Below, piece after piece: positions 43,682 to 53,117 of a stretch of 64,000 nucleotides of DNA; positions within the stretch are counted from its first letter, which is position 1; every line of letters starts with the position of its first letter. Under the pieces are notes generated by a model. It had not been told where the DNA came from. It did not search any database and saw nothing but the letters and a program-made list of their open reading frames with translations. The DNA is from Nocardia sp. NBC_00565. GTDB lineage: Bacteria > Actinomycetota > Actinomycetes > Mycobacteriales > Mycobacteriaceae. The stretch is from NCBI RefSeq assembly GCF_036345915.1, contig NZ_CP107785.1, forward strand, positions 3,472,001 through 3,536,000, written 5' to 3'. Both the position numbers and the translations under genes were made by a program.

Positions 43682-44740
43682 ATGCAGGTGGACGCGAATA
43701 TCGGCGGATCGATCGATGGCACGGGTGGCGGCGATCTGGCCGTCATCGACGATCAGGTCGGATTCGCCGATCGCCTGGGCTACGACGGCGTCTGGTCGAC
43801 CGAGGTGGGCCGGGACCCCTTCCTGCCACTGCTCGCCGCCGCCCAGCGATCCTCGCGGCTCCAGTTGGGCACAGCCGTCGCCGTAGCCTTCGCGCGCAAC
43901 CCCATGACCACGGCCACGGTGGCCAACGACCTGCACGCCTTCAGTTCCGGGCGATTCATCCTCGGCCTCGGCTCCCAGATCGAGGCCCATATCGTCCGCC
44001 GGTTCAGCATGCCGTGGTCGGCGCCCGCGGACCGGATGCGCGAATTCATCTCGGCGCTGCGCGCCATCTGGCGCAGCTGGCAGCTCGACGAGAAACTCGA
44101 CTTTCGCGGCGACTTCTATCAGCACACGCTGATGACGCCGATGTTCCGTCCCGAGCCGAATCCGTGGGGCTCGCCGCCGGTCCTGCTCGCCGCGGTCGGG
44201 CCGAAGATGACCCGGGTCGCCGCCGAGGTCGCCGACGGTCTGATCCTGCACGGCTTCACGACCGAGCGATACCTGCGCGAGGCGACGATTCCGCTGATCG
44301 AATCGGGACTGAATCAATCGGAGCGCGCCCGCGGCGACTTCACCGTCAGCTACCCCGGATTACTCGTTACCGGTGCGACCGATCAGGCATTCGAGCAAGC
44401 GATGACCGCGGTGCGCAAGCAGATCGCCTTCTACGGAGCCACTCCCGCCTACCGCCCCGTGCTGGAACTGCACGGGTGGGGTGATCTGCATACCGAACTG
44501 CATCGCCTGTCCAAAGCCGGTGCGTGGTCCACGATGACGACACTGATCGACGACACCGTCCTGAACACCTTCGCCGTGGTCGGCGAGCCCGGCGTGATCG
44601 GCACCGAGATCATGCGCCGATTCGCCGACATTGTCGACCGATTCACGCTCTACACGCCCTACCCGCTGGACGAGTCGGTGCGGCGCACGATCATCGACGA
44701 CCTGCACGATCCGGCTCATACACCGACACCGTCGCGCTGA
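43682..44740 (+). CDS. luciferase-like (probably F420-dependent) oxidoreductase
   Basis: 352 residues from ATG 43682. LLM fold: LAVIDDQVGFADRLGYDGVW, LQLGTAVAVAFARNPMTTAT, DLHAFSSGRFILGLGSQIEA, VLLAAVGPKMTRVAAEVADG. This matches TIGR03617-type F420-dependent oxidoreductases of mycolata. The last 25 bases overlap the convergent membrane-protein gene. Substrate unknown; shared operator motifs link it to lipid degradation. Confidence 0.9.
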   Translation: MQVDANIGGSIDGTGGGDLAVIDDQVGFADRLGYDGVWSTEVGRDPFLPLLAAAQRSSRLQLGTAVAVAFARNPMTTATVANDLHAFSSGRFILGLGSQIEAHIVRRFSMPWSAPADRMREFISALRAIWRSWQLDEKLDFRGDFYQHTLMTPMFRPEPNPWGSPPVLLAAVGPKMTRVAAEVADGLILHGFTTERYLREATIPLIESGLNQSERARGDFTVSYPGLLVTGATDQAFEQAMTAVRKQIAFYGATPAYRPVLELHGWGDLHTELHRLSKAGAWSTMTTLIDDTVLNTFAVVGEPGVIGTEIMRRFADIVDRFTLYTPYPLDESVRRTIIDDLHDPAHTPTPSR

Positions 44741-45528
44741 CCGGCCACCACCACCGGCTCGGATCGACCTCGGCCGATCACAACCGGAATGCATTGTGCG
44801 GCAGTGTGAATCAGGACCAACGCAGCGAAGATGCTGAGAACTGAGGCGAGCGCGACGAGTGCCGACGAGTGCCGCTCCAGGTGCAGTGCGATGATCACGG
44901 GCGCACCGGCGCCGAAGTTGGCCATGAAGAACGTGCAGGGAAAGAGTAGAAACAGCCCGAGTAGGTGGCGGGGCCGCGTCGCCCGGTCGCGCAGTATCGC
45001 CGCCACGACCGCGAAACAGACCACCTGCGCCGCCTCCAGTACGCCGATGACCAGCGGGTACTGGAAGATCCGGAACGCATGCGGACCCCAGTATTCGTAG
45101 GCGCCACCGTTGATGCCGACCATCTCGAACACCGATGACATGGCCAACTCGATACCCGCGAAGGCATACAGACCACGGGCTGTCAGTGTGCCGCGTCCGA
45201 TTGCCCGCGCGATATATATCGCGGCGCTCGCGTACAGCACCGCGTAGCCGCTGTGTGTCCAAATCGGCTGTGGCACACCGAATGCCGTGAAATGGGTGAA
45301 CATGCCGTCGGTCGAGTAGAAGTACAGACTCATTCCGGCGTCGTAGAGCGGCTCGGCGAACGCGGCCACCATCGAAGCAAGCACCATCAGCACGTAGAAC
45401 GGTGTCCGCTCCCGCAGCCCCATCCGGACTGCGAGCGCGAGCAAGACCAGGGTGAGCCCCCAGCTGCCGTAGGTCAGGATGGCTTGCATCGTGAGGTTCA
45501 GGGGATGATCGATCGGCTGTGTCGGCAT
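44716..45528 (-). CDS. multi-pass membrane protein
   Basis: 270 residues from ATG 45528, with GGAG six bases upstream; ATG 45540 is an alternative. About seven hydrophobic helices: TYGSWGLTLVLLALAVRMGL, FYVLMVLASMVAAFAEPLYD, SGYAVLYASAAIYIARAIG, LYAFAGIELAMSSVFEMVGI, PLVIGVLEAAQVVCFAVVAA, LLGLFLLFPCTFFMANFGAG and LVALASVLSIFAALVLIHTA. No domain recognised. Convergent with the LLM gene. Confidence 0.8.
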   Translation of the reverse strand: MPTQPIDHPLNLTMQAILTYGSWGLTLVLLALAVRMGLRERTPFYVLMVLASMVAAFAEPLYDAGMSLYFYSTDGMFTHFTAFGVPQPIWTHSGYAVLYASAAIYIARAIGRGTLTARGLYAFAGIELAMSSVFEMVGINGGAYEYWGPHAFRIFQYPLVIGVLEAAQVVCFAVVAAILRDRATRPRHLLGLFLLFPCTFFMANFGAGAPVIIALHLERHSSALVALASVLSIFAALVLIHTAAQCIPVVIGRGRSEPVVVAGQRDGVGV

Positions 45529-45681
45529 TGGACGCTCCATCCGAAGTGCTTGTCCATCAAGGTGGTTCAGTCGGTGAACTCCGTGCGATCGAACCTATGG
45601 CGTCGGTCATAGCCGCACGCTATCCCTGAGGAGGACATCCATCATCCAGACGAGGGATCCTCGGCTCCCGAGGCTGCCGCG

Positions 45682-47088
45682 TCAATCCGCCAGCGCGAGC
45701 ACCTCATCGAAGCCCTCGCGCAGACACCTCGCGAACGCGGTGATATCGGATATCGCATCCGGATCGAGATTCACTCCGACACAACAGGTTCCCTCGTAGG
45801 ACACCATCGTCACCATGGCAGCGACGCCCGGGCGTGGACCGATCGGGTAGACGTGGGAGACCCGAGTTCCGGCGAGATAGAGCGTGCGGTCGATCCCGCC
45901 CATATTGGATGCCTGCAGGTCCGATCCGCCGGTCATATCGCCGGCGATCTCGGTGAGCACCGGACCGGGCAGGCGGCTCAGGATCGGCGCGATGAGGTCG
46001 AGGAATCCGATCGCGGGTTCGGCGCGCGCCTCGGCGATGACGCCGTGTATCTTCCTGATCCGCACCCGCGGATCGGGCTCACCCACCGGCGCGGAGAACC
46101 GCGCACCGGCGAATCGGTTGCCGCCCAATGGATCATGATCGGTGCGCAGACTGACGGGTATCGCCATGGGAATGTGCTCGACCACAACGCCGACATGCTC
46201 GTGATAGCGCCGGACCGCACCGAGTAGCGCCGCCAGGAAGGCATCGTTCACCGATCCTGCGGCGGACTTACCGGCCGCCTTGAGCGCATCGAGCGGCACC
46301 GTGTGGGTAAGGATTCGGTAACCCGTTCCGCCGTCGCGCAATACCGGCGAGCGCCCGGCCTCCGGTGGCGTCAGGACGCGGCGCAAAGAGTTCCCGAACC
46401 GCATGGCCCCCGTTGTCGTACCGATCGGATCGGCGACGAGGCGACCGACGGCATCGGCGGAGCGCCGCAGCAATTCGCCTGGAGCGGTGACCAACTGCAT
46501 ACTCAGCCGATTGACGAGCAGTCCGGTGGGTGACTCGCGGCGACGCGGAGTCGGCATCGATGTGCTGTCGAACTCCTGTGGTTGCGGGCCGTGGCCGTGT
46601 GTGAGATTCAGCAATTGGAGCATGCCGAGACCGTCGCAAAGGCTGTGGTGCAGCTTGAGCAGGTAGGCGGCCCGGCCGTGCGCCAGACCACCCACCAGCA
46701 CCGCCTCCCAGGGCGGCCGACTCGGATCGAGCGGCCGCGCCGCGAAGGTCGCCGCCAGTTCGTACAGCTCGTCGAGAGCGCCCGTACGGGGTGCGCGCAC
46801 ATGCTGCAAGTGGTATTCGAGATCGAAATCCGGATCCTCGGACCACGCGGGCGATACCAGCGGCACCAGCGGTTCCACGACGCGTTCGCGCAAGCGCGGA
46901 ATCCGCCGGGTCAGCCGCCTGTGCGCGAGAACCATTCGCTCCCAGTCGGGTTCGGCATCGAGAAACTCGATCACCACACCCGCCGATCGGGTGCGCTGGT
47001 CGCCCTCGGCGCGCCACATGAGCGCCTCCCAAGCACTCAAATCGGGTGGCCCACCCCAGGAGGACAGGGCATCGTTTGCTGTGGGCAT
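45682..47088 (-). CDS. wax ester synthase/diacylglycerol acyltransferase (WS/DGAT)
   Basis: 468 residues from ATG 47088. Catalytic motif HHSLCDG at 147-153 (HHxxxDG); PLDPSRPPWEAVLVGGL before it and, in the C-terminal domain, GGNRFAGARFSAPVGEPDP, ASNMGGIDRTLYLAGTRV and GVNLDPDAISD are standard. It makes triacylglycerol or wax ester from acyl-CoA and diacylglycerol or alcohol at the membrane or lipid-body surface. It follows gpsA by four bases. Confidence 0.93.
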   Translation of the reverse strand: MPTANDALSSWGGPPDLSAWEALMWRAEGDQRTRSAGVVIEFLDAEPDWERMVLAHRRLTRRIPRLRERVVEPLVPLVSPAWSEDPDFDLEYHLQHVRAPRTGALDELYELAATFAARPLDPSRPPWEAVLVGGLAHGRAAYLLKLHHSLCDGLGMLQLLNLTHGHGPQPQEFDSTSMPTPRRRESPTGLLVNRLSMQLVTAPGELLRRSADAVGRLVADPIGTTTGAMRFGNSLRRVLTPPEAGRSPVLRDGGTGYRILTHTVPLDALKAAGKSAAGSVNDAFLAALLGAVRRYHEHVGVVVEHIPMAIPVSLRTDHDPLGGNRFAGARFSAPVGEPDPRVRIRKIHGVIAEARAEPAIGFLDLIAPILSRLPGPVLTEIAGDMTGGSDLQASNMGGIDRTLYLAGTRVSHVYPIGPRPGVAAMVTMVSYEGTCCVGVNLDPDAISDITAFARCLREGFDEVLALAD

Positions 47089-47092
47089 GGAA

Positions 47093-48109
47093 TTACCAGC
47101 CTTTCCCGTTCAATTCGTGACCGGGTGCGGCTCGCAGCAGCCCCCGGTAGGCCACCGCGGCCGCCGCGCCGTGGTTGATGACCGCGTCGACCTCGCGAGC
47201 GATCGGCATCTCGACTCCGGCGCGCTCGGCCAGACCGCGCACCACCCCGGCGGCCCGCACGCCCTCGGCAACCCGCGACATCCCCGCGAGCACCTCCTCG
47301 ATCGTCCGACCGCGCCCGAGCGCCTCGCCGACCCGGCGGTTGCGGCTGACGGGGCTGATGCACGTAACGATGAGATCGCCGTTGCCAGCGAGGCCGCCGA
47401 AGGTCGCTGGATCGCCGCCGAGCGCCTCGCCCAATCTGCTCATCTCGCGCAGCGCGCGCGTGATCACCATCGCCTTCGTATTGCAACCGGCGCCCGCCCC
47501 GTCGCCCATGCCCGCCGCGATGGCGAAGACGTTCTTCAGCGCGCCGCACAGTTCCACGCCGACCACATCGGTACTCGAGTAGATGCGATAGCGGGACGTG
47601 CGGAACAACTCGGCCAGCCTCGCCGCCGATGCCTGGTCGGGCATGGCGATGGTCGCCGCCGCCGAATACCCTGCGAGGATTTCACAGGCGATATTGGGAC
47701 CGGCGAGCACTCCGGCCGGATGGCCGGGCAGCAGTTCGCCGACGATCTCGGTCATCCGCAACTCGGTCCCCTCTTCGAGACCCTTGACCAGGCTGACGAT
47801 CGGCACCCACGGCCGCACGAACGGCGCCGCCGACTCGACGGCCCGCCGAAACCCGTGCGAGGGCACACCGATCACGATCGCGTCCGCATCGGTGACGGCC
47901 TCCGCGAGCGAGGACGTCGCGCGCAGATCCGGCGGCAACGCGGTATCGCCGACATATCGGCTGTTGCGCGAGTGCGTGTTGACCTCGGCGGCCACTTCGG
48001 CCGAGCGGGCCCACAATATCGTCGGCGCACTCCTTGCCACGATCGCCGCGACGGCGGTCCCCCATGAGCCCGCGCCGAGGACGGCGACCCTGGGCTGTCT
48101 GTGCATCAT
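47093..48109 (-). CDS. gpsA: NAD(P)-dependent glycerol-3-phosphate dehydrogenase
   Basis: 338 residues from ATG 48109, with GGGAAGG upstream; in-frame GTGs two codons earlier are alternatives. N-terminal VAVLGAGSWGTAVAAIVARS, ILWARSAEVAAEVN, VSLVKGLEEGTELRMTEIV, LAGPNIACEILAGYSAAATI, catalytic Lys in CGALKNVFAIAAGMGDG and GLAGNGDLIVTCISPVSRNR. It reduces dihydroxyacetone phosphate to glycerol-3-phosphate, the entry to glycerolipids. Because it sits with WS/DGAT, PlsC and PlsB it may be a second, storage-lipid-dedicated copy. Confidence 0.93.
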   Translation of the reverse strand: MMHRQPRVAVLGAGSWGTAVAAIVARSAPTILWARSAEVAAEVNTHSRNSRYVGDTALPPDLRATSSLAEAVTDADAIVIGVPSHGFRRAVESAAPFVRPWVPIVSLVKGLEEGTELRMTEIVGELLPGHPAGVLAGPNIACEILAGYSAAATIAMPDQASAARLAELFRTSRYRIYSSTDVVGVELCGALKNVFAIAAGMGDGAGAGCNTKAMVITRALREMSRLGEALGGDPATFGGLAGNGDLIVTCISPVSRNRRVGEALGRGRTIEEVLAGMSRVAEGVRAAGVVRGLAERAGVEMPIAREVDAVINHGAAAAVAYRGLLRAAPGHELNGKGW

Positions 48110-48155
48110 CACCACACCTTCCCGGCCTGCGCTCGCTCAAACTATAGGATCAGAT

Positions 48156-48171
48156 TGTTGGATATCCAACA
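48156..48171. promoter_or_regulatory. perfect palindromic operator between divergent lipid operons
   Basis: TGTTGGATATCCAACA is a perfect 16-base palindrome, 46 bases before gpsA and 94 before the HAD-PlsC gene. Its position suggests joint control of both arms of the triacylglycerol set. The binding protein is not identified. Confidence 0.65.
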
Positions 48172-48265
48172 GTATGTGACCAAAGTTTCGTGTTATCGTT
48201 TTCCCAGTACATGACCTGCATCGGCGCGGGGCTTTTCGTTCACTTGGTGGAGACAAGGAGTCACC

Positions 48266-49759
48266 ATGGCCTCGGTCGATGACGTCGTCGCAAGCATCAG
48301 ATCCGGCCCGTCCGGCCCGAAGGTCGCAGCGATCTTCGATTTCGACGGCACCCTGATAGACGGCTACTCCGCGCAGGCGCTGTATGCCCATCGGGCCAAG
48401 AATTTCGAGATCGGACCCGAGGAACTCGTCCGTACATTCCTTGCCGCACTGAGGGGTCCGCTCGACGAGGTGGGCTTCACCGACCTCATCGAGCGCGGTG
48501 TGCACGGCTGGGCGGGCCGGACCGAGCAGGAGTTGCGCGAGCTCGGTGAGCGACTCTTCGCCGAAGAGATCGGCGGGACGCTGTTCCACGATGCGTGGCG
48601 TCTGGTGCGTGCGCATCAGAATCACGGCCACACCGTGGTGATCGCCTCCTCGGCCACCCGGCTGCAAATCGCGCCGATGGCGGACGCGCTCGGGATCGAG
48701 TACGTCCTGTGCACGGAACTCGAAACCACCGAAGGTGTTGTGACCGGCCGGATCTCGGGTCGGCCGCTCTGGGGTGGCGGCAAATCCGCCGCGGTGTGGA
48801 CATTCGCGCAACGGCACGACATCGATCTCGACGCCAGCTACGCATACGCGAACGGTGACGAGGATGTGCCGTTCCTGTCGATTGTCGGGCAGCCGCATGC
48901 CGTCAACCCCCAGTCGGGCCTGGCCCGGCACGCGGCCGAACAGGGGTGGCCACACATCGCTTTCGCAACCAAACCGGGCATGCTCGACCCGCTGCCGGCC
49001 CTGCGCACCGCGGCAATGTACGGCAGCCTTTTCGCCACCGCCGGTGCGGGTTTCGTCGCAGGCTTGCTCACCAACAACCGCCGCAACGGGATGGACCTGG
49101 CCACTACCCTTTTCGGCGATATCGGCGGTTGGCTCGGCGACATCAATGTCGTGGTGCGCGGCGAGGTGCACCTGCGATCACATCGACCGGCCGTATTCTT
49201 CGTCAACCACCAGAGCACCCTGATCGACGCCCTGGTCACGGCACGACTGCTCCGTCGCGGATACACGATGGTCATGAAGGCCGAGGTGCGCGATATGCCA
49301 GTCATCGGGCAGATATTCGATCTCGCCGGTGTCGCGTTCGTGGATCGCGCCAGCACCGCCGAGGCTATCGCCGCCTTGCAACCGGCGGTGGAAAAGCTGC
49401 GTTCGGGCACCTCGATCGCGATCGCGCCGGAAGGCACCCGATCGATGACACCGCAGGTCGGACCGTTCAAAAAGGGCGGGTTCCGGCTGGCCGTCGACGC
49501 GGGTGTCCCGATCGTGCCGATCGTGATCCGCAATGCCGGGGAGATCATGTGGCGCAACGCCGTGACCGCCCAGTCCGGCACCATCGAAGTGGTTGTCCAC
49601 CAACCGGTTCCGACCACCGGGTGGACGCGATCCGATATCGATGAGTGGCTGCCCAGAACGCGACAGCTGTATGTCGACACCCTCGACGACTGGCCAGGTA
49701 CCCATGCTGGGCACCAGTGGTCCAAAGCGATCGCCAACGCGACGGAAGCGGAGGCATGA
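48266..49759 (+). CDS. HAD-IB phosphatase fused to 1-acylglycerol-3-phosphate acyltransferase (PlsC)
   Basis: 497 residues from ATG 48266, with AAGGAG upstream. Residues 20-235 are a HAD-IB domain: IFDFDGTLIDGYSAQALY (Asp25, Asp27), TVVIASSATRLQIAPMADAL, YANGDEDVPFLSIVG. Residues 290-480 are PlsC-like: FFVNHQSTLIDALVTA (His-X4-Asp at 315-320), IAIAPEGTRSMTPQVGPFKK and VPIVPIVIRNAGEIM. The same architecture is known from the mycobacterial PlsC gene. It acylates the sn-2 position; the HAD domain may act on phosphoserine or phosphatidate, unproved. Confidence 0.9.
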   Translation: MASVDDVVASIRSGPSGPKVAAIFDFDGTLIDGYSAQALYAHRAKNFEIGPEELVRTFLAALRGPLDEVGFTDLIERGVHGWAGRTEQELRELGERLFAEEIGGTLFHDAWRLVRAHQNHGHTVVIASSATRLQIAPMADALGIEYVLCTELETTEGVVTGRISGRPLWGGGKSAAVWTFAQRHDIDLDASYAYANGDEDVPFLSIVGQPHAVNPQSGLARHAAEQGWPHIAFATKPGMLDPLPALRTAAMYGSLFATAGAGFVAGLLTNNRRNGMDLATTLFGDIGGWLGDINVVVRGEVHLRSHRPAVFFVNHQSTLIDALVTARLLRRGYTMVMKAEVRDMPVIGQIFDLAGVAFVDRASTAEAIAALQPAVEKLRSGTSIAIAPEGTRSMTPQVGPFKKGGFRLAVDAGVPIVPIVIRNAGEIMWRNAVTAQSGTIEVVVHQPVPTTGWTRSDIDEWLPRTRQLYVDTLDDWPGTHAGHQWSKAIANATEAEA

Positions 49760-49760
49760 C

Positions 49761-51701
49761 ATGGGCCGCTTGACTGCCGTCATCACGAACAGCGGGCTGG
49801 CCCTGCGGCGGCTCACGGTAGTGGGCCGGCGCGCGGTACCGACCGGTGAAGCCACGTTGTCCCGCCCGACCGACCTGCCGGAAACCGTAGCCCTCCTCAA
49901 TTCGACCGCATTCTCCAGCGCGACAACACAATTAGCGGCACAACTCGGCCGCGACACCGCGCCCGTCCGGGCCGAGGCCGCCGGATACGTGCGCGAGATG
50001 GCCGCCACCCACCATCCGTCCGTCGTGCGAGCCTGGCACCGCATTGCCGCCTGGCTCGTCCGCGGCTACGACATCATCACCAATGAGGAGGAATTGGCCG
50101 AGCTGCGCAAACTGGACCGCAAGCACACGCTGATCTTCCTGGTATCGCATCGGTCCTACCTCGACGAGTTCGCTCTGCCGCCGAGCCTGGTCAAGGCGGG
50201 CATCTCTCCCTGCTTCGGCATGGCGGGCGCCAATCTCGATTTCTTCCCGTTGGGCACATTGGCCCGGCGCAACGGAATCGTCCATGTCCGAAGAGCTTCC
50301 GGAGATATGCCGGTCTACCGGCTCGCGCTGCGCGCGATGGTCGGCCGGATGGTCGCCGATGGGAATAACCTGGTGTGGTCCATCGAAGGCGGACGCACCC
50401 GCACCGGCAAACTTCGCCCGCCGCGCTACGGACTGTTGCGCTACGTCATCGACGCGGTCGACTCGGTCTGCGCGGAAGATGCCCTCATCGTTCCGGTGTC
50501 GATCATGTACGACCAGCTGCCACTGCACGAGGTCGAACTGATGGCATCCGAATCGCGCGGCTCGCACAAGCAACCGGAGAATCTGCGGTGGCTGGTCGGT
50601 TACGCGCGCGGGCTGGAGAACCGGCTCGGGCGGATCTATCTGGACTTCGGCACCCCGGTCCCGGTGTACGAGCGATTGCTCGCGCTGCGCGCCGAGGGGC
50701 TGGACGACCGGCAGGTGGTCGAGCGCATCGCACTCGACACCTGCCACCGGATCAATCGAACAACACCCGTATCGGCCACTGCCGCGGTCTGTGTCGCACT
50801 GTTGGGTGCAGACCGCGGTCTCACGCTCTGCGAGGTCTGCGCGACAGTAGCGCCACTCGCGGACTATCTGTCGGTGCGCGGATGGCCGGTGGCGGGCGCC
50901 ACCGATCTCACCGATCGGGCGACCGTCGCACGGACGCTGCAAGACCTGGTTCGCTCCGGCGTGCTGACCCGTTATGACGGCGGACCGGACACGGTCTGGG
51001 CCATCGGCGACAACCAGCACCTGATCGCGGCCGTATACCGCAACAGCGCGGTGCATGTGCTGCTGGTCCGGGCGATCACCGAGCTCGCGCTGCTCGCCAT
51101 CATCCGGACCCCGAACGGCGATATCCGCACCGCGTGGCAGGAGGCGTTGGCGCTGCGCGAGCTGTTGAAGTTCGACTTCTTCTTCGCGGGCCGTGCGGAA
51201 TTCGCCGAGGAATTGTGGGACGAGGTCGCGATCATGGCGGGCAGCAAGGACCGGCCCGCAGCGGTGTCCAGATCCGACGCGACGGCATGGCTCGCCGACA
51301 GCGCACCCCTGGTGGCGCATCTCGTACTGCGTCCGTACATCGACGCCTACCGAGTGGTCGCCGAGGGATTGGTGAGCCTGGACGTCGACGACGCGTTCGA
51401 CGAAGGCCACTTTCTGGACTCCTGCCTTCGACTGGCCGGGCAATGGCAGTTGCAGCGGCGCATCGCCAGTGCGGAATCGGTATCGCGGGAGATGTTCGGC
51501 ACGGCGCTGAAGATGGCGCGGCATCGCGGCCTGGTCCCGGACGACCCCGGCGGTACCGATATCGCGCCGCGGCGCAGAGAACTCGTCGGTCAGCTCGATC
51601 TGATGCAGCGGTCCATCGAGATCCTCGCGGCCGGAATATCGCCGCCGGTCCAGCCCGATTCCTACGCCGGAAATGGGGCTGCGAACTCGGCGCTGGCGTG
51701 A
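49761..51701 (+). CDS. plsB: glycerol-3-phosphate acyltransferase PlsB-like
   Basis: 646 residues from ATG 49761, one base after the previous stop, so coupled. Acyltransferase block I LVSHRSYLDEFALPPSLVKA (His130, Asp135), GMAGANLDFFPLGTLARRNG with block II, block III SIEGGRTRTGKLRPPRYGLL and IVPVSIMYDQ. Length is below the 780-800 residues of full PlsB, but all four motifs are present. It acylates the sn-1 position of glycerol-3-phosphate, between the GpsA and PlsC steps. Confidence 0.9.
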   Translation: MGRLTAVITNSGLALRRLTVVGRRAVPTGEATLSRPTDLPETVALLNSTAFSSATTQLAAQLGRDTAPVRAEAAGYVREMAATHHPSVVRAWHRIAAWLVRGYDIITNEEELAELRKLDRKHTLIFLVSHRSYLDEFALPPSLVKAGISPCFGMAGANLDFFPLGTLARRNGIVHVRRASGDMPVYRLALRAMVGRMVADGNNLVWSIEGGRTRTGKLRPPRYGLLRYVIDAVDSVCAEDALIVPVSIMYDQLPLHEVELMASESRGSHKQPENLRWLVGYARGLENRLGRIYLDFGTPVPVYERLLALRAEGLDDRQVVERIALDTCHRINRTTPVSATAAVCVALLGADRGLTLCEVCATVAPLADYLSVRGWPVAGATDLTDRATVARTLQDLVRSGVLTRYDGGPDTVWAIGDNQHLIAAVYRNSAVHVLLVRAITELALLAIIRTPNGDIRTAWQEALALRELLKFDFFFAGRAEFAEELWDEVAIMAGSKDRPAAVSRSDATAWLADSAPLVAHLVLRPYIDAYRVVAEGLVSLDVDDAFDEGHFLDSCLRLAGQWQLQRRIASAESVSREMFGTALKMARHRGLVPDDPGGTDIAPRRRELVGQLDLMQRSIEILAAGISPPVQPDSYAGNGAANSALA

Positions 51702-51710
51702 GTTCGACCA

Positions 51711-51734
51711 CCTACAGTCAGTCTTGACTGTAGG
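51711..51734. promoter_or_regulatory. operator-like dyad before the thiolase operon
   Basis: CCTACAGTCA-GTCT-TGACTGTAGG has perfect 10-base arms. Its core AGTCAGTCTTGACTG matches 42949-42963 at 13 of 15 bases. It starts ten bases after the plsB stop and 150 before the thiolase, so it could also work as a terminator, but no T-run follows. Confidence 0.6.
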
Positions 51735-51886
51735 TGTCTCGTTGGGATACCTTCGGTTGACCACACAAGAAATGTGGCTACCGATCACCTGCCCGGACCG
51801 GACCGTTCGACGTCCACACATCCGGGCCGTACCGCGGCCGACGCATGCACGTCAGATCCGTCCGCGGGCTTCAACGAGGAGAGCCC

Positions 51887-53098
51887 ATGCCGAATCAGGC
51901 AATCGTGTACGAGGCGATTCGCACGCCCCGAGGCAAGGGGAAGAACGGTTCGCTGCGCAGCGTGAAACCGATCGACCTCGTGATCGGCTTGATCGGCGAA
52001 CTGAAGGTCCGCTTCCCCGAACTGGATCCCGCCTACATCGACGATGTCGTCCTCGGCGTCGTGACCCCGGTGGGTGATCAGGGCGGCAATGTCGCCAAGG
52101 CGGCGGCCCTGGCGGCCGGACTGCCGAATACCGTTGCGGGCGTTCAGGTCAACCGGTACTGCGCCTCGGGTCTCGAGGCGACGAACCTCGCCGCCCAGAA
52201 GGTCCGTTCCGGATTCGAATCCCTGGTGCTCGCCGGCGGCGTCGAATCCATGTCGCGCGTCCCGATCAGCACCGACGGCGGACCTCTGTTCAACGATCCG
52301 GCCACCGGTTACGACCTCCATTTCGTACCGCAGGGCATCGGCGCCGATCTCATCGCGACGATCGAGGGGTTCACCCGCGAGGATGTCGACGCCTACGCGG
52401 TGCGCTCCCAGCAACGCGCCGAATCCGCCTGGTCCGGTGGCTACTTCGCCAAATCGGTGGTGCCGGTCAAAGACTTCAACGGCATCACCGTGCTCGACCA
52501 CGACGAACACCGCCGCCCCGGCACCACCGTCGAATCGCTCGCCGCACTGAAGCCGTCGTTTGCCGCACTCGGGGCCAAGAGTGGATTCGATGCCGTTGCG
52601 CTGCAGAAGTATCCGTTCATCGAACGCATCGAACATGTCCATCACGGCGGCAACAGTTCGGGCATCGTGGACGGTGCCGCGCTGGTGCTCATCGGAAATG
52701 CAGAGGCGGGCAAGCGATTCGGCCTGACACCGCGGGCGCGGATCGTGGCGACCGCGGTATCGGGCGCCGACCCGACGATCATGCTGACCGGACCGCGACC
52801 GGCCACCGAAAAGGTGCTCGGTGTCGCGGGGCTGACCCTGGACGACATCGACCTGTTCGAACTGAACGAGGCCTTCGCCTCGGTGGTGCTGAAGTTCCAG
52901 AAGGACCTGAAGATTCCGGACGAGAAGCTGAACGTCAACGGCGGGGCCATCGCCATGGGCCATCCCCTGGGTGCGACCGGGGCGATGCTCGTAGGCACCG
53001 TAATCGACGAACTCGAACGACGCGGGGAACGGCGCGGACTGGTGACGCTGTGTGTCGGCGGCGGCATCGGCATCGCAACCATCATCGAACGGCTTTGA
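51887..53098 (+). CDS. fadA: acetyl-CoA C-acyltransferase (thiolase)
   Basis: 403 residues from ATG 51887, with GAGGAG upstream. Active-site Cys in [19 protein letters not shown] near residue 92, His in [20 protein letters not shown] near 361 and second Cys in [17 protein letters not shown] at the end. It catalyses the last step of beta-oxidation. It is 19 bases from the multifunctional FadB-type gene, like the mycobacterial fadA-fadB pair. Confidence 0.93.
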   Translation: MPNQAIVYEAIRTPRGKGKNGSLRSVKPIDLVIGLIGELKVRFPELDPAYIDDVVLGVVTPVGDQGGNVAKAAALAAGLPNTVAGVQVNRYCASGLEATNLAAQKVRSGFESLVLAGGVESMSRVPISTDGGPLFNDPATGYDLHFVPQGIGADLIATIEGFTREDVDAYAVRSQQRAESAWSGGYFAKSVVPVKDFNGITVLDHDEHRRPGTTVESLAALKPSFAALGAKSGFDAVALQKYPFIERIEHVHHGGNSSGIVDGAALVLIGNAEAGKRFGLTPRARIVATAVSGADPTIMLTGPRPATEKVLGVAGLTLDDIDLFELNEAFASVVLKFQKDLKIPDEKLNVNGGAIAMGHPLGATGAMLVGTVIDELERRGERRGLVTLCVGGGIGIATIIERL

Positions 53099-53117
53099 GC
53101 GGAAACGGGATTCAACG

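Noticed and set aside
49593..49760. Extended start of plsB inside the HAD-PlsC gene
   Set aside because: ATG 49761 directly follows the upstream stop and begins the protein-like sequence; the extension is antisense-like in composition.
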